From: GCA-2794515 sp033763335
Lineage (GTDB): Bacteria > Chloroflexota > Anaerolineae > Aggregatilineales > Phototrophicaceae
Reading direction: 5' to 3'
Assembly (NCBI GenBank): GCA_033763335.1
Contig: JANRKU010000055.1
Span: 1-64,000, forward strand
DNA length: 64,000 bases
The translations under genes and the position numbers were made by a program. The notes under the pieces were generated by a model. It did no database searches. It had not been told where the DNA came from and saw only the letters and a list, made by a program, of their open reading frames with translations. Below are positions 1 through 7,769 of the stretch, piece by piece; position 1 is the stretch's first letter; the number at the start of each line of letters is the position of its first letter.

Positions 1-888
1 GGATTCATCCGCCAGCGTGAGTTTGCGATATGCCCCTGCGATGGGATAAATGAGGGTTTGTAAAAATAATGCCGATGAATCACCGATATCATCCCATAAA
101 ATGGTGAGGGGTGATGCTCCGCGTGGGACGGTATTGAGCAATAGCCAATATACCCCGATGATAACCAATATGGGGATATAGAGTATTGCCAGACGGATAA
201 ATGTAGGGACAGGATATATCCTGTCCCTACCTATTATACCCACAAGCAATAATCCGATGAGTGGCGCGAGCAATACCCCATTTTCATGGCTAAATGTGGC
301 GATAAATACCCCAAGCCACGCGCCGATTAACCAGCGATACCCCTGTAGGGGCGCAACATGTTGCGCCCTTACACCCACCATAGGGGTGATGAATATTGCT
401 ACACACCACAACGCCATCATCGCCCCAAATCCTGCCATAATGTGAAACATGGATGCAACCCATATCACGGCATTGTAATTGAAGGGGAACAGCACATAAA
501 TAACCCCTGCTATCCCGCCAAGCATGTCCCGATTCGGTAGCCCCATAATACGCCCCATCCGCCGAATAAATCCCCCTAGCAACACCCCTGTCATGCCATA
601 GAGCATTACATTGAGCCAATGTAATGCGATGGGGTCAAATTTTCCGCCACCCATCAACGACTGATTGATTTCCCATATCGAAAAGACCAATGGGCGATAA
701 TAGGCAAAGGTCATTGAGCCACCCCAAATTTCCCATGATAAGGGGCTATTGGGTGGGCGTATGATAATGGCAAAGAGCAAGCCATCATCTAAGAAAAAGG
801 GCAAATAAACGGCATAGCCATAGAGGGCAACCGCAAGCAAAAGGGGAAACGATGCCCATAACAGGCGTATGAATTTTGTTGATGTCAT
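1..888 (-). CDS. GT-C-like polytopic membrane protein (partial, C-terminus outside window)
   Basis: An open frame of 296 codons runs from an ATG at 888 off the left edge without a stop. The N-terminus is a membrane segment (about residues 7-30) followed by a short FFLDDG motif and, near residue 60, a YRPL motif. Both are typical of multi-spanning GT-C-type glycosyl or mannosyl transferases, and at least six further hydrophobic segments follow. The likely role, transfer of sugars from lipid-linked donors at the membrane, is inferred. Two 28-bp palindromes (345-372 and 203-230) lie inside the frame and encode loops reading VRAQHVAPLQ and IGRDRIYPVP, so repeat sequence has been accommodated in frame. 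There is no strong ribosome-binding site before the ATG. The family call is tentative; the open frame and its membrane character are clear. Confidence 0.65.
   Translation of the reverse strand, partial: MTSTKFIRLLWASFPLLLAVALYGYAVYLPFFLDDGLLFAIIIRPPNSPLSWEIWGGSMTFAYYRPLVFSIWEINQSLMGGGKFDPIALHWLNVMLYGMTGVLLGGFIRRMGRIMGLPNRDMLGGIAGVIYVLFPFNYNAVIWVASMFHIMAGFGAMMALWCVAIFITPMVGVRAQHVAPLQGYRWLIGAWLGVFIATFSHENGVLLAPLIGLLLVGIIGRDRIYPVPTFIRLAILYIPILVIIGVYWLLLNTVPRGASPLTILWDDIGDSSALFLQTLIYPIAGAYRKLTLADES
203..230. repeat. 28-bp perfect palindrome inside a CDS
   Basis: Perfect inverted repeat beginning GTAGGGACAGG and ending with its reverse complement CCTGTCCCTAC. It has the same length and the same GTAGGG ends as the palindrome at 345-372 and is read through by the membrane-protein gene on the minus strand. 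Confidence 0.85.
345..372. repeat. 28-bp palindromic repeat, GCGCAACATGTTGCGC core, inside a CDS
   Basis: Inverted repeat with a single mismatched pair. Its core GGGCGCAACATGTTGCGCCC recurs at 47846-47865, and a one-base variant recurs at 56274-56301, both in intergenic positions. This copy is translated in frame on the minus strand. Confidence 0.85.
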
Positions 889-931
889 AAGGGGATTATC
901 CAATCATCATTAGATGTGCAAAAGGCGACTA

Positions 932-1747
932 TTACCAACCGAGCGCATAACCAAGCGCCCCTAATAGTGCCGTCAAAAAGCCATATCCCAATTCCTGAAA
1001 ACCGATGATAGGGGCGCGACGTGCTTTGCGATAATCAGATAATCCAATCATCGCCCGTCCCAATAGGATGAGCATCGCCACAACACCCAAATAGGGCATG
1101 GTGCGCGACAACGCAAACCCGATGACCATTATCACCGCTACCCCATGCACCATCCAGACCGATTCGCGCTGAATGGGGTTTCCGCGTTCCAATCGCAACC
1201 GCGCCCGTACATATAAAATGGATGGGATAATACGCCCCATCAAAAATAACCATAGTATCAATGCGGGCGTAACAGCCCATCCGCCTAAAATGGCAATCAT
1301 CGGCGCAATTGCGCCTAATGCAATCGCGCCACACACCTCTGGGAGCAATTTTCGGCTCTGATTTTTGGCATCATACCACAATTGCACCAATGCAAAGGGG
1401 AGTGCTATCACTAGGGGCAATAAAAAGGTTTTATCCGCCACCAATAAAAGTAATATCCCAAATGGGATAAGTGCCACCCCACCATATCCCAGCGCAAACC
1501 GTTCTGCCAAAATGGTGCGAGGTGGACGGTTGCCCTTCATGCGGTCTTTGATGGCAATTTTTAGGGGCTGGTGGATGAGGAAAACGCCAAATGCGCTGAT
1601 TGCCAGCAGTAACCCTGCACCAGAAAAAGCCACCAATAGCCCCAAGATGATGGGTTCAATCAAAAACCCCCATCCACCATGTTCTGTGGGGAGTGCAACC
1701 GAGCGAATGACTTTGCGTTGATTGGGATTGGCTCTGGATGTGGTCAT
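932..1747 (-). CDS. YwiC-like membrane protein
   Basis: Protein of 271 aa. The N-terminal PTEHGGW motif followed by alternating hydrophobic helices is the hallmark of the YwiC-like family (uncharacterised, distantly UbiA-like in layout), with about eight membrane segments. I start it at the ATG at 1747 because CAGGAG lies seven bases upstream. The frame stays open to 1801, but that region has no ribosome-binding site. A conserved basic DRMKGNRPPRT loop lies near residues 65-75. It is transcribed toward the truncated membrane protein at the left edge with 43 bp between them and could be co-transcribed. The biochemical role is unknown. Confidence 0.8.
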   Translation of the reverse strand: MTTSRANPNQRKVIRSVALPTEHGGWGFLIEPIILGLLVAFSGAGLLLAISAFGVFLIHQPLKIAIKDRMKGNRPPRTILAERFALGYGGVALIPFGILLLLVADKTFLLPLVIALPFALVQLWYDAKNQSRKLLPEVCGAIALGAIAPMIAILGGWAVTPALILWLFLMGRIIPSILYVRARLRLERGNPIQRESVWMVHGVAVIMVIGFALSRTMPYLGVVAMLILLGRAMIGLSDYRKARRAPIIGFQELGYGFLTALLGALGYALGW

Positions 1748-1860
1748 AAGGCACTCCTGATTCGTGATAGGGTTTGTATGGATGCAACCAACTACACCCA
1801 ATACTGCCAGAAAGCTCTATTTTAGCAAAAAATCGGGATGAATTTGCCCCATAAAACCGT

Positions 1861-1866
1861 TATAAT
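1861..1866 (+). promoter_or_regulatory. -10 element of the tsaE operon
   Basis: Perfect TATAAT about 40 bases before the TTG at 1907. No clear -35 is visible. Its position argues that the in-frame ATG at 1838, which would lie upstream of the transcript start, is not used. Confidence 0.5.
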
Positions 1867-1906
1867 TCATCTTCAATTCAGCAATGATTATAAAAGGAAT
1901 TTATCA

Positions 1907-2404
1907 TTGGCAATACTTAAACCTGATGAACTCAATATCATCAGCCACAGTGACGACCAAACCCGCCGTTATGGGGCAAAATTAGGCGCATTGCTTCGCA
2001 TGGGCGATGTTATCTGCCTATCAGGGGATATGGGCGCGGGAAAAACCGTGTTCACCAGTGGGATTGGGGTCGGATGGGGGTCACAATACCCTGTCACCAG
2101 CCCAACTTTTAATTTGGTGCATGAACATCGGCGCGAAAAAGACCGCCAACGCCTCTATCATTTAGATTGTTATCGCCTCAATCATGCCAGCGAAGTCGCC
2201 TCTATTGGCTTTGATGATTTATTCGATACGGGCATTTTGATTATTGAATGGCCCGAGCGCATTGAATCGGCGTTACCAGAACACCGCCTTTGGATAGAAT
2301 TTCGTGTTGTAGATGAAAGACGGCGCAATATCATCTTTGAAGGCAACAATACCCGTTATCTTGACCTCATTAAACAATTTAGAGAAGCCACCTTTGGGGC
2401 ATAA
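1907..2404 (+). CDS. tsaE: tRNA threonylcarbamoyladenosine biosynthesis ATPase TsaE
   Basis: TsaE is the small P-loop ATPase that works with TsaB, TsaD and TsaC to make t6A37 on ANN-decoding tRNAs. With the TTG start at 1907 the protein is 165 aa, the usual size; AAAAGGA stands eight bases upstream and a TATAAT box lies between this start and the longer in-frame ATG at 1838. The Walker A motif GDMGAGKT is at about residues 40-47, followed by the family motif SPTFNLVHEH, then YHLDCYRL and IIEWPERI near residues 105-125. It is the first gene of a tsaE-tsaB-rimI operon, a common arrangement, with three bases before tsaB. Confidence 0.93.
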   Translation: MAILKPDELNIISHSDDQTRRYGAKLGALLRMGDVICLSGDMGAGKTVFTSGIGVGWGSQYPVTSPTFNLVHEHRREKDRQRLYHLDCYRLNHASEVASIGFDDLFDTGILIIEWPERIESALPEHRLWIEFRVVDERRRNIIFEGNNTRYLDLIKQFREATFGA

Positions 2405-2407
2405 CCT

Positions 2408-3097
2408 ATGCTATTAGCCATTGATACCGCAACCCGTTTTATCAGCCTTGCCTTGCATGATGGTGACTCTATCCTCATGGAACAAACATGGCAAAGTGAT
2501 AATCAACATACTGTTCAACTCGCACCCGCCATAGCCCAACTATTCAATTTTTGTGATACCACACCTGCCAATTTGACCGCGCTCGCTGTCGGCATTGGAC
2601 CTGGGTCATATACCGGACTCCGCATCGGTGTGGCGATGGCAAAAGGCATGGCTGGTGTCCATAACTTGCCCCTTGTGGGCATGAGTAGCCTCGATATGCT
2701 CGCCTATTCGCAACCCCAATACCAAGCCAATAGTGGTTTGGTGGCGGTGGTACAAGCGGGACGTGGGCGCGTGATTGTCAATAGTTATCGCTGGAAAAAA
2801 GGGCATTGGGTCAGCCATGCTGAACCCCGCCTCATCACATGGGAGGCGCTCATCGAAACACTAGACGGCACAGCTATCATCACGGGGGAAGTGAATCCTT
2901 ATGGGCGCGAGCTTTTAGACAAAGCGATTGCTGATGGCAAGCCGATTAGTATTGCCCCACCACCACATCGCCTACGCCGTGCGGGATTTTTAGCGGAATA
3001 TGCGTGGGAACAATTGCACCTCACAGAGGATAAAGCCGATTTTCATCCGACAAAATTAATCCCACTCTACTTAAAAGATGAGAGCAACACCCCATGA
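2408..3097 (+). CDS. tsaB: tRNA threonylcarbamoyladenosine biosynthesis protein TsaB
   Basis: 229 aa, full length. TsaB is the catalytically inactive ASKHA-fold partner that scaffolds TsaD and TsaE in t6A synthesis. The N-terminus MLLAIDTATRFISLAL and the GIGPGSYTGLRIG motif (about residues 62-74) are diagnostic. It begins three bases after tsaE and its end overlaps the start of rimI by four bases, so translational coupling is likely. No tsaD is present in the window, so that subunit must be encoded elsewhere. Confidence 0.93.
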   Translation: MLLAIDTATRFISLALHDGDSILMEQTWQSDNQHTVQLAPAIAQLFNFCDTTPANLTALAVGIGPGSYTGLRIGVAMAKGMAGVHNLPLVGMSSLDMLAYSQPQYQANSGLVAVVQAGRGRVIVNSYRWKKGHWVSHAEPRLITWEALIETLDGTAIITGEVNPYGRELLDKAIADGKPISIAPPPHRLRRAGFLAEYAWEQLHLTEDKADFHPTKLIPLYLKDESNTP

Positions 3098-3717
3098 GTG
3101 CCGTTTTACGTTATATGCACATCACAGATGTGCGCGAAGTGGTTGTTATTGACCGTTTATCGTTTAAGCCTGCATGGTCAGAACAATCTTATATGTATGA
3201 AGTGGCAAAAGCACCGAGTAGCCACATGCTGGTCATGCAAGAAGTCTCAGACCTCGCTACGGGTTGGCGACGCTTCATCCGCCCTTTTTCAGCCACAACA
3301 GGCGGAAAAATTTTGGGGTATGCCGGTATGTGGATGATTGCCGATGAATCGCATATCAGCACCATCGCCTCACATCCCGATGAACGGGGTAAAGGGGTAG
3401 GAGAAGCCTTACTCGCCACCCTCGTCCATAAAGCCATTTTGTGCCAATCGTCTTATATCGTCCTCGAAGTGCGTGTGAGCAATTCGGTAGCACAAAATTT
3501 ATATCACAAATATGAATTTCGCGTGGTGGATAGACGGCGCAATTATTACCACGATAATCATGAAGATGGATTTGATATGCGCCTCGATTTATCTGACCCA
3601 GAACGCAATGCACGCCTCCAAGAACGCTATCATGCCATCATGAAAAAATTAAATTTTGTAGACCACTTTAGCAATTCCCCCCGCCCGCCCATTATTAAAG
3701 AGGATACTTTCTCATGA
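3094..3717 (+). CDS. rimI: Ribosomal-protein-alanine N-acetyltransferase RimI
   Basis: 207 aa GNAT-family acetyltransferase. RimI acetylates the N-terminal alanine of ribosomal protein S18 using acetyl-CoA. The acetyl-CoA loop HPDERGKGVGEALL is at about residues 92-105, and a C-terminal VAQNLYHKYEFRVVDRRRNYY segment, only partly quoted here as LYHKYEFRVV, is typical of RimI. A loop of about 25 residues (positions 50-75) before the central strand, plus a basic tail of about 35 residues, make it longer than the roughly 150-aa E. coli protein. The start overlaps tsaB by four bases and the stop overlaps the next gene by four. Confidence 0.85.
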   Translation: MSAVLRYMHITDVREVVVIDRLSFKPAWSEQSYMYEVAKAPSSHMLVMQEVSDLATGWRRFIRPFSATTGGKILGYAGMWMIADESHISTIASHPDERGKGVGEALLATLVHKAILCQSSYIVLEVRVSNSVAQNLYHKYEFRVVDRRRNYYHDNHEDGFDMRLDLSDPERNARLQERYHAIMKKLNFVDHFSNSPRPPIIKEDTFS

Positions 3718-4565
3718 CAGAAAATTTGCTCGTGACCACCGATTGGTTATTTGACCATTTAGATGACCCCACGATTCGCATTGTAGATATTCGTGGGCGC
3801 GTACTGCACGCCACTGACCAGCATCCGCATTATTATGCCCATTGGGACGACTACAACACCAGCCACCTGCCCAATGCGGTATTTGTGGATTGGGTGCGTG
3901 ATATAACCGACCCCGATAGTCCCAATGCGGGGCATATTGCCAAGCCACAGGCATTTGCGGATTTTATGGGCAAATTAGGCATAGATGACAAGACGCTGGT
4001 GGTGGCATATGATGATTTTGGTGGGATTTTTGCCGCGCGGTTGTGGTGGGCGCTGAATTACTATGGTCATGAGCGTGTGGTGGTGATGGATGGCGGATGG
4101 CAAAAATGGACAGCAGAAAATCGTCCGATTACGGCGGAATTGCCCGTGATTTCCCCCAAGCTATTCACCCCCAAGCCAAATAATGCCTTGCGTTTGACCA
4201 TTGAGCAAGTGCAGGCAGGGATAGATGGTGGCAAAATGGCGTTGATAGATGTTCGCACACCCGCCGAATATGAGGGCAAAGCATCCCGCGCCAAACGCTT
4301 TGGTCATATTCCCACTGCCAAAAATTTGCCCCGCAATGATTTGATTCGTGCTGATAGTACCATGTTGCCTGTGGAGCAATTGCGCCTCAAATTTGCCGAT
4401 ATGGGTATCACAACCGATGGTGAAGGGGTTGGTTTGTATTGCAATGGTGGGGTATCTGCTAGTTATGGGTTATTGGCGATGCGCGTGGCAGGATTCACGG
4501 GCGGGGCAGTATTTGACGGCTCATGGAAAGAATGGGGCAACGATGTGGAGAAGCCCATAGAGTAG
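3714..4565 (+). CDS. Two-domain rhodanese-type sulfurtransferase
   Basis: 283 aa with two rhodanese modules: an inactive N-terminal one (about residues 1-130) and a catalytic C-terminal one (about 150-280). The active-site loop reads CNGGVSA with the cysteine at residue 243. Classical thiosulfate or mercaptopyruvate sulfurtransferases have CRxGx(R/T), so the Arg after the cysteine is replaced by Asn here and the sulfur donor cannot be guessed. It overlaps rimI by four bases and is the last gene of the tsaE operon. A sulfurtransferase in a tRNA-modification operon could feed thiolation chemistry, but that is inference. Confidence 0.85.
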   Translation: MTENLLVTTDWLFDHLDDPTIRIVDIRGRVLHATDQHPHYYAHWDDYNTSHLPNAVFVDWVRDITDPDSPNAGHIAKPQAFADFMGKLGIDDKTLVVAYDDFGGIFAARLWWALNYYGHERVVVMDGGWQKWTAENRPITAELPVISPKLFTPKPNNALRLTIEQVQAGIDGGKMALIDVRTPAEYEGKASRAKRFGHIPTAKNLPRNDLIRADSTMLPVEQLRLKFADMGITTDGEGVGLYCNGGVSASYGLLAMRVAGFTGGAVFDGSWKEWGNDVEKPIE

Positions 4566-4579
4566 AAATTTTTATGGAT

Positions 4580-4628
4580 ATGAAGAATGGTATCTACAAA
4601 GAATTCAGCCGTTTTTGCCATTCTTCAT
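4580..4628. terminator. Inverted repeat between convergent genes
   Basis: An 11-bp perfect inverted repeat (ATGAAGAATGG at 4580-4590 and its complement at 4618-4628) with a 27-base loop spans the junction of the converging sulfurtransferase and antitoxin-like genes. The long loop makes it a weak terminator candidate. Confidence 0.3.
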
Positions 4629-4842
4629 CCCACCCCTGTCGCGCCTCATTGATAGTATCTTCTAATTCCTGACCAATATCTGTCCACATGCCTTCTGTTT
4701 TATCCAGCATTTCAATATAGGCATCCCAATTTATAGATGTGTCAAGTAGTGTAATCACCACTTCATGCCGCTCTGCAATAGGGGGTACTTCGCCAATGGG
4801 GATGAAATGTCCATTTTGATACCGTAAGGTGATGGTTTTCAT
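4594..4842 (-). CDS. Small antitoxin-like protein (DUF104/AF2212-like N-terminus)
   Basis: 82 aa. The opening MKTITLRYQNGHFIPI resembles the beta-hairpin that begins AF2212-like (DUF104) antitoxins, and the rest is an acidic helical tail rich in Trp and Glu. No PIN or RelE partner follows, so if it is an antitoxin it is solitary or pairs with the small proteins just upstream (4860-5420). It is the last gene of a run of four minus-strand genes, 17 bases after the DUF4926 gene. Function is not established. Confidence 0.55.
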   Translation of the reverse strand: MKTITLRYQNGHFIPIGEVPPIAERHEVVITLLDTSINWDAYIEMLDKTEGMWTDIGQELEDTINEARQGWDEEWQKRLNSL

Positions 4843-4859
4843 AGATAACCTCTATTCAA

Positions 4860-5078
4860 TTACACAGATTGTTCATTCATATCGGCATATTCATATAAAA
4901 CGAGTAATTGATTGGTATTCAATGCCACCATCGCATGGGCAACACCACGCTTATCGGCAAATTCGACTTCATAAACATCATCTGCCCATTGTTCAACGAC
5001 TGTGCCGATATGACCACGTTTGAGTTTATGTTGGGGTAAATCTTCTAAAACAGCGACTAGCGAGTGTATTTTTATCAT
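4860..5078 (-). CDS. DUF4926 domain protein
   Basis: 72 aa. The sequence begins IHSLVAVLEDLPQHKLKRGHIGTVVE and continues YEVEFADKRG, which matches the DUF4926 small-barrel family; only parts are quoted here, such as LKRGHIGTVVE. These proteins are often encoded right next to a DUF6883 protein, as here, with three bases between the two genes. This suggests the pair works together, possibly as a toxin-antitoxin-like or immunity module. No experimental role is known to me. Confidence 0.7.
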   Translation of the reverse strand: MIKIHSLVAVLEDLPQHKLKRGHIGTVVEQWADDVYEVEFADKRGVAHAMVALNTNQLLVLYEYADMNEQSV

Positions 5079-5081
5079 TGT

Positions 5082-5420
5082 CTATCCTACTATGTAACAA
5101 GTGGTGAGTCGTGGAAAATCTTCTGAAAATCGGATAATCCATGCAGTACGAATGATGGCTGTCCCAACCGATGTTGTTAATTCAAAGTCTATCACATATC
5201 GCTCGCCATAGTCATTAGAACTTTCGTGCTTGGCTTCATGGGTAAATATGATTTCTTGAATAACTTTTTGTAGAAATGGTGCATCGTTTTGGGTTAGTCC
5301 TAATGCGGATTTGAAAACTCGTGCTTTATGTTTGCCTTCATCATGTTCTGGGTTAAGCGCGTATTCAGAGAGTTTTTCTAATGGAATAATGGCTTTATGG
5401 GGATTTTGTAATTTGTTCAT
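5082..5420 (-). CDS. DUF6883 domain protein
   Basis: 112 aa. Recognisable features are a KLSEYALNPEHDEGKHKARV segment (HDEGKHKARVF core) followed by GERYVIDFEL and a C-terminal IRTAWIIR strand, the layout of DUF6883 proteins. The family is found both alone and as a C-terminal module of larger secreted polymorphic proteins, usually beside DUF4926. It directly follows the PPC lipoprotein, starting one base from its stop codon, so the two may be translationally coupled. Function unknown. Confidence 0.65.
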   Translation of the reverse strand: MNKLQNPHKAIIPLEKLSEYALNPEHDEGKHKARVFKSALGLTQNDAPFLQKVIQEIIFTHEAKHESSNDYGERYVIDFELTTSVGTAIIRTAWIIRFSEDFPRLTTCYIVG

Positions 5421-7292
5421 TTAGAATAATTCCCGCACTTGCACTACAAATGCCCCACTAGACAGATACCCATTCACCCGTAGGCGATACACCCCATCGG
5501 TAGGGATGGTGAGGGTAAAAGTGGGATTGAGTGTGCCACCGCTATCATCGGCTTCGATGAGCGTTTCGCCTGTGGGCGAAATAAGTGCCACCACGGGGTC
5601 AAAACCTGCTGTTTCGCCAATCACTTGCACCTCAATTTTTTGCCCTGCATATCCCTGAAATGGATAAAAGGCATAGGTGTCTTGTGCCACTATATCGCGT
5701 ATCGTCATGAGAGGGATGGCTGGTGGTGGCGGGGTGGGTGTGGCGGCGCGGTCAATATAGCGCCATACAAGGCTATATCCGCCCAAACTAGCGGCATTTT
5801 GAGCATAAATCCGCACCAGATACAAGCCATCTTCGGCAATCATCAAACTACGGACAAACGGCGCACGATTTCCACCGCTATTATCATCAATCACCGTTAG
5901 CTCATTTGGACGCACCACTGGGACGAGTTCTAACACGGGGTCAAAGACCAAATCATTGGGTGTGGCAGAGAGGGTGATGGTATCCCCGCGCCGTAACTCC
6001 ACCACCCACACATCACGTACACCGCGTTTATCAATGCGGTTGGTGATGGTTTGGTCATGTGCCAAATTCCCCATCAGGCGGTCTAGGCGGGTCGCTCCCA
6101 CACCATAGGACAAGGTATAATCACCTAAGCTGGCATTTTCTTCGGATGTAATGAAAATTTGATACACCCCACTGATGGTGACAGGATAGGCGGGGATGAC
6201 CGTATCGCCGTTGGAGATTGACCCATTCACGGTGGCGCGGGTGCTAATACCATCGGGGTCTACCAATTCCAAAATCAGGCGCACTCCCGCACTTAGGGGG
6301 CTTGCGCCAACGGTGACAATTGTCCCCGCATCGGCATAAAATGAATAAACCACTACGCTGGTTAAATCGGTTAAGGTGGCGCGAATCGGAACATGATTTT
6401 CGAGGCGTTGCCCCGCCACAAGCGGTTGTGCCTCTAGTGGGATATAAGCAGGGAAAGGTGTGGGTGTTGGCAAAATGGTCTGTGTGGCAATCACAGGGAT
6501 AAGTCGCTCGGTTGTGTTCAAAACGAGCGTATAGGTGCTATTCCCTCCGCCGATAAGTTGAATGGTGTAGTCGCCATCGGTAGCAAGTCGAATATTCCGC
6601 AGGCGTGCAGAACCCGTTGAGCCACTCCCGCCATCGGTGGCAATCGGTGTGCCATCTGGGGCATAAAGTGTGAGGCGTGGGGTGTTTTCTGGGGAATCTG
6701 CTAGTGCTTCGAGCTGAATATAACTATCGGCAATGCCCGTGAAGGTATAGCGTTGACGCGCATCCGCCAAAATCGTTTGTTGGATGGGGGTATTGGGGCT
6801 TATTTCGCCCATCAACACGCCTAATTCTTCAAATAAGGGATTGGGTGTCGGGATTCCGACGACTTGCGTGAGTGGTATTTCGGTGGGGGCGTTGGGATTA
6901 TCGCCATCGGCATAGCCAAGCCCAATTTCATACTCTCCCGCGCCCGTGACCAACACCCGATAAAAGCCTGTGCTGGGCAAAATGGCGGTGATGTCATCGC
7001 CTTGTGTGAGGATTGCGCCTTCATCGGTCATCAGCGTAAGCGATAATTCATCTTCGACTCCAACCACGCGCAACACAATATTATCGCCCGCAAAAGCGGC
7101 GAATCGCCATAGGTGAATGGCATTTTGGGGCAAATTTTGACTTTGGGCTTCCCAAAAATTGAGCGTCCCTGTGAGGGGAATATCAGTGGGCATGGGGGTT
7201 AATGTGGCAGAATCGGTAGGTAAAACAACTCGTGTGGGCAGGGGTGCTTCTGATGTGCCACATGCCGATATAAGGGGAATTATCCACAACAA
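5421..7292 (-). CDS. Lipoprotein with pre-peptidase C-terminal (PPC) domain repeats; start uncertain
   Basis: The frame is open up to an ATG at 7367 inside the tRNA-Ser gene (648 aa). The secretion signal LLWIIPLISAC, with a lipobox ISAC, starts only about 12 codons after the tRNA 3' end. The only non-tRNA starts are weak (ATT 7298, TTG 7292 or 7289) and lack a ribosome-binding site; I give TTG 7292 provisionally. The mature protein begins with a Pro/Thr-rich linker and then carries about five PPC-type beta-sandwich repeats of around 110 residues. Each has a phrase such as YTIQLIGGGNSTYTLVL or YRLRVNGYLSSGAFVVQV (quoted in part). It is an envelope-anchored protein that may bind surface polymers. 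Confidence 0.65.
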   Translation of the reverse strand: MLWIIPLISACGTSEAPLPTRVVLPTDSATLTPMPTDIPLTGTLNFWEAQSQNLPQNAIHLWRFAAFAGDNIVLRVVGVEDELSLTLMTDEGAILTQGDDITAILPSTGFYRVLVTGAGEYEIGLGYADGDNPNAPTEIPLTQVVGIPTPNPLFEELGVLMGEISPNTPIQQTILADARQRYTFTGIADSYIQLEALADSPENTPRLTLYAPDGTPIATDGGSGSTGSARLRNIRLATDGDYTIQLIGGGNSTYTLVLNTTERLIPVIATQTILPTPTPFPAYIPLEAQPLVAGQRLENHVPIRATLTDLTSVVVYSFYADAGTIVTVGASPLSAGVRLILELVDPDGISTRATVNGSISNGDTVIPAYPVTISGVYQIFITSEENASLGDYTLSYGVGATRLDRLMGNLAHDQTITNRIDKRGVRDVWVVELRRGDTITLSATPNDLVFDPVLELVPVVRPNELTVIDDNSGGNRAPFVRSLMIAEDGLYLVRIYAQNAASLGGYSLVWRYIDRAATPTPPPPAIPLMTIRDIVAQDTYAFYPFQGYAGQKIEVQVIGETAGFDPVVALISPTGETLIEADDSGGTLNPTFTLTIPTDGVYRLRVNGYLSSGAFVVQVRELF

Positions 7293-7304
7293 AAAAATGA
7301 GAAG

Positions 7305-7390
7305 CGGAGAGAGTGGGATTCGAACCCACGACGGTGTTACCCGTACTCGCGTTCCAGGCGAGCGCATTAGACCAGCTATGCTACCTCTCC
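7305..7390 (-). tRNA. tRNA-Ser (anticodon GGA)
   Basis: Folds as a class II tRNA: acceptor GGAGAGG/TCTCTCC, anticodon loop CTGGAAC, an extended variable arm, T-arm GTGGG-TTCGAAT-CCCAC and discriminator G. CCA is not encoded. A TATACT box at 7423-7428 on the minus strand could be its -10. The open frame of the lipoprotein gene runs out of the 3' half of this tRNA. Confidence 0.97.
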
Positions 7391-7444
7391 AAATGATGCT
7401 AAATTTGGTTAACGTGACGGGTAGTATATCAAATGAGAAAGTAT

Positions 7445-7473
7445 TTGGCTATAGTGGCTTTAGGGGTTATAAT
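7445..7473 (+). promoter_or_regulatory. Promoter of the 7522-9736 gene group
   Basis: TTGGCT (7445-7450), 17-base spacer, perfect TATAAT (7468-7473). It is divergent from the tRNA-Ser promoter and about 50 bases upstream of the next start codon. Confidence 0.65.
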
Positions 7474-7521
7474 AAAAATATTCATCTAAAAATTATAGCT
7501 TGGAATAAGAGGATACTCATC

Positions 7522-7725
7522 ATGAGCAACGAACAAAATCAATATGCAAGCCAATTAGACCGTCATGGTGGTCGTAATAGCAAGGGTAGCACGATGGAAG
7601 TGGTGCAACTTGAAAAACAAAATGCGCCACTTCCTAGCTGGCAACGAGTGGTTGTATCTGCCTTTGCCATTATTGGGTTACTTGCTGTGATTGGTGCAAT
7701 TGTCATTGCCATCGCAGGGCGCTAA
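7522..7725 (+). CDS. Small single-span membrane protein
   Basis: 67 aa. The frame is open from 7159 across the tRNA region, but the credible start is the ATG at 7522: it is preceded by AGAGGA at a good distance and lies downstream of the TATAAT promoter at 7468. The N-terminal 40 residues are polar (SNEQNQYASQLDRHGGRNSK) and a single C-terminal membrane helix ends IVIAIAGR. It is a tail-anchored small protein of unknown function, 44 bases ahead of the two tandem paralogues and probably co-transcribed with them. Confidence 0.65.
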   Translation: MSNEQNQYASQLDRHGGRNSKGSTMEVVQLEKQNAPLPSWQRVVVSAFAIIGLLAVIGAIVIAIAGR

Positions 7726-7769
7726 AAATCGTATTTTAGCGCGTTAATCATTGCAGAAAGAGGGCGATT

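Noticed and set aside
257..619. Coding frames on either strand overlapping the left-edge gene
   Set aside because: They are shadows of the 296-codon open membrane-protein frame, have no ribosome-binding site and no recognisable domain.
1838..1906. ATG start for tsaE
   Set aside because: A TATAAT box lies inside this stretch and a ribosome-binding site stands before TTG 1907; the shorter product has the normal family length.
7159..7521. Longer start for the small membrane protein
   Set aside because: The extra residues read across the antisense of tRNA-Ser and of the lipoprotein gene and precede the only good promoter and ribosome-binding site.
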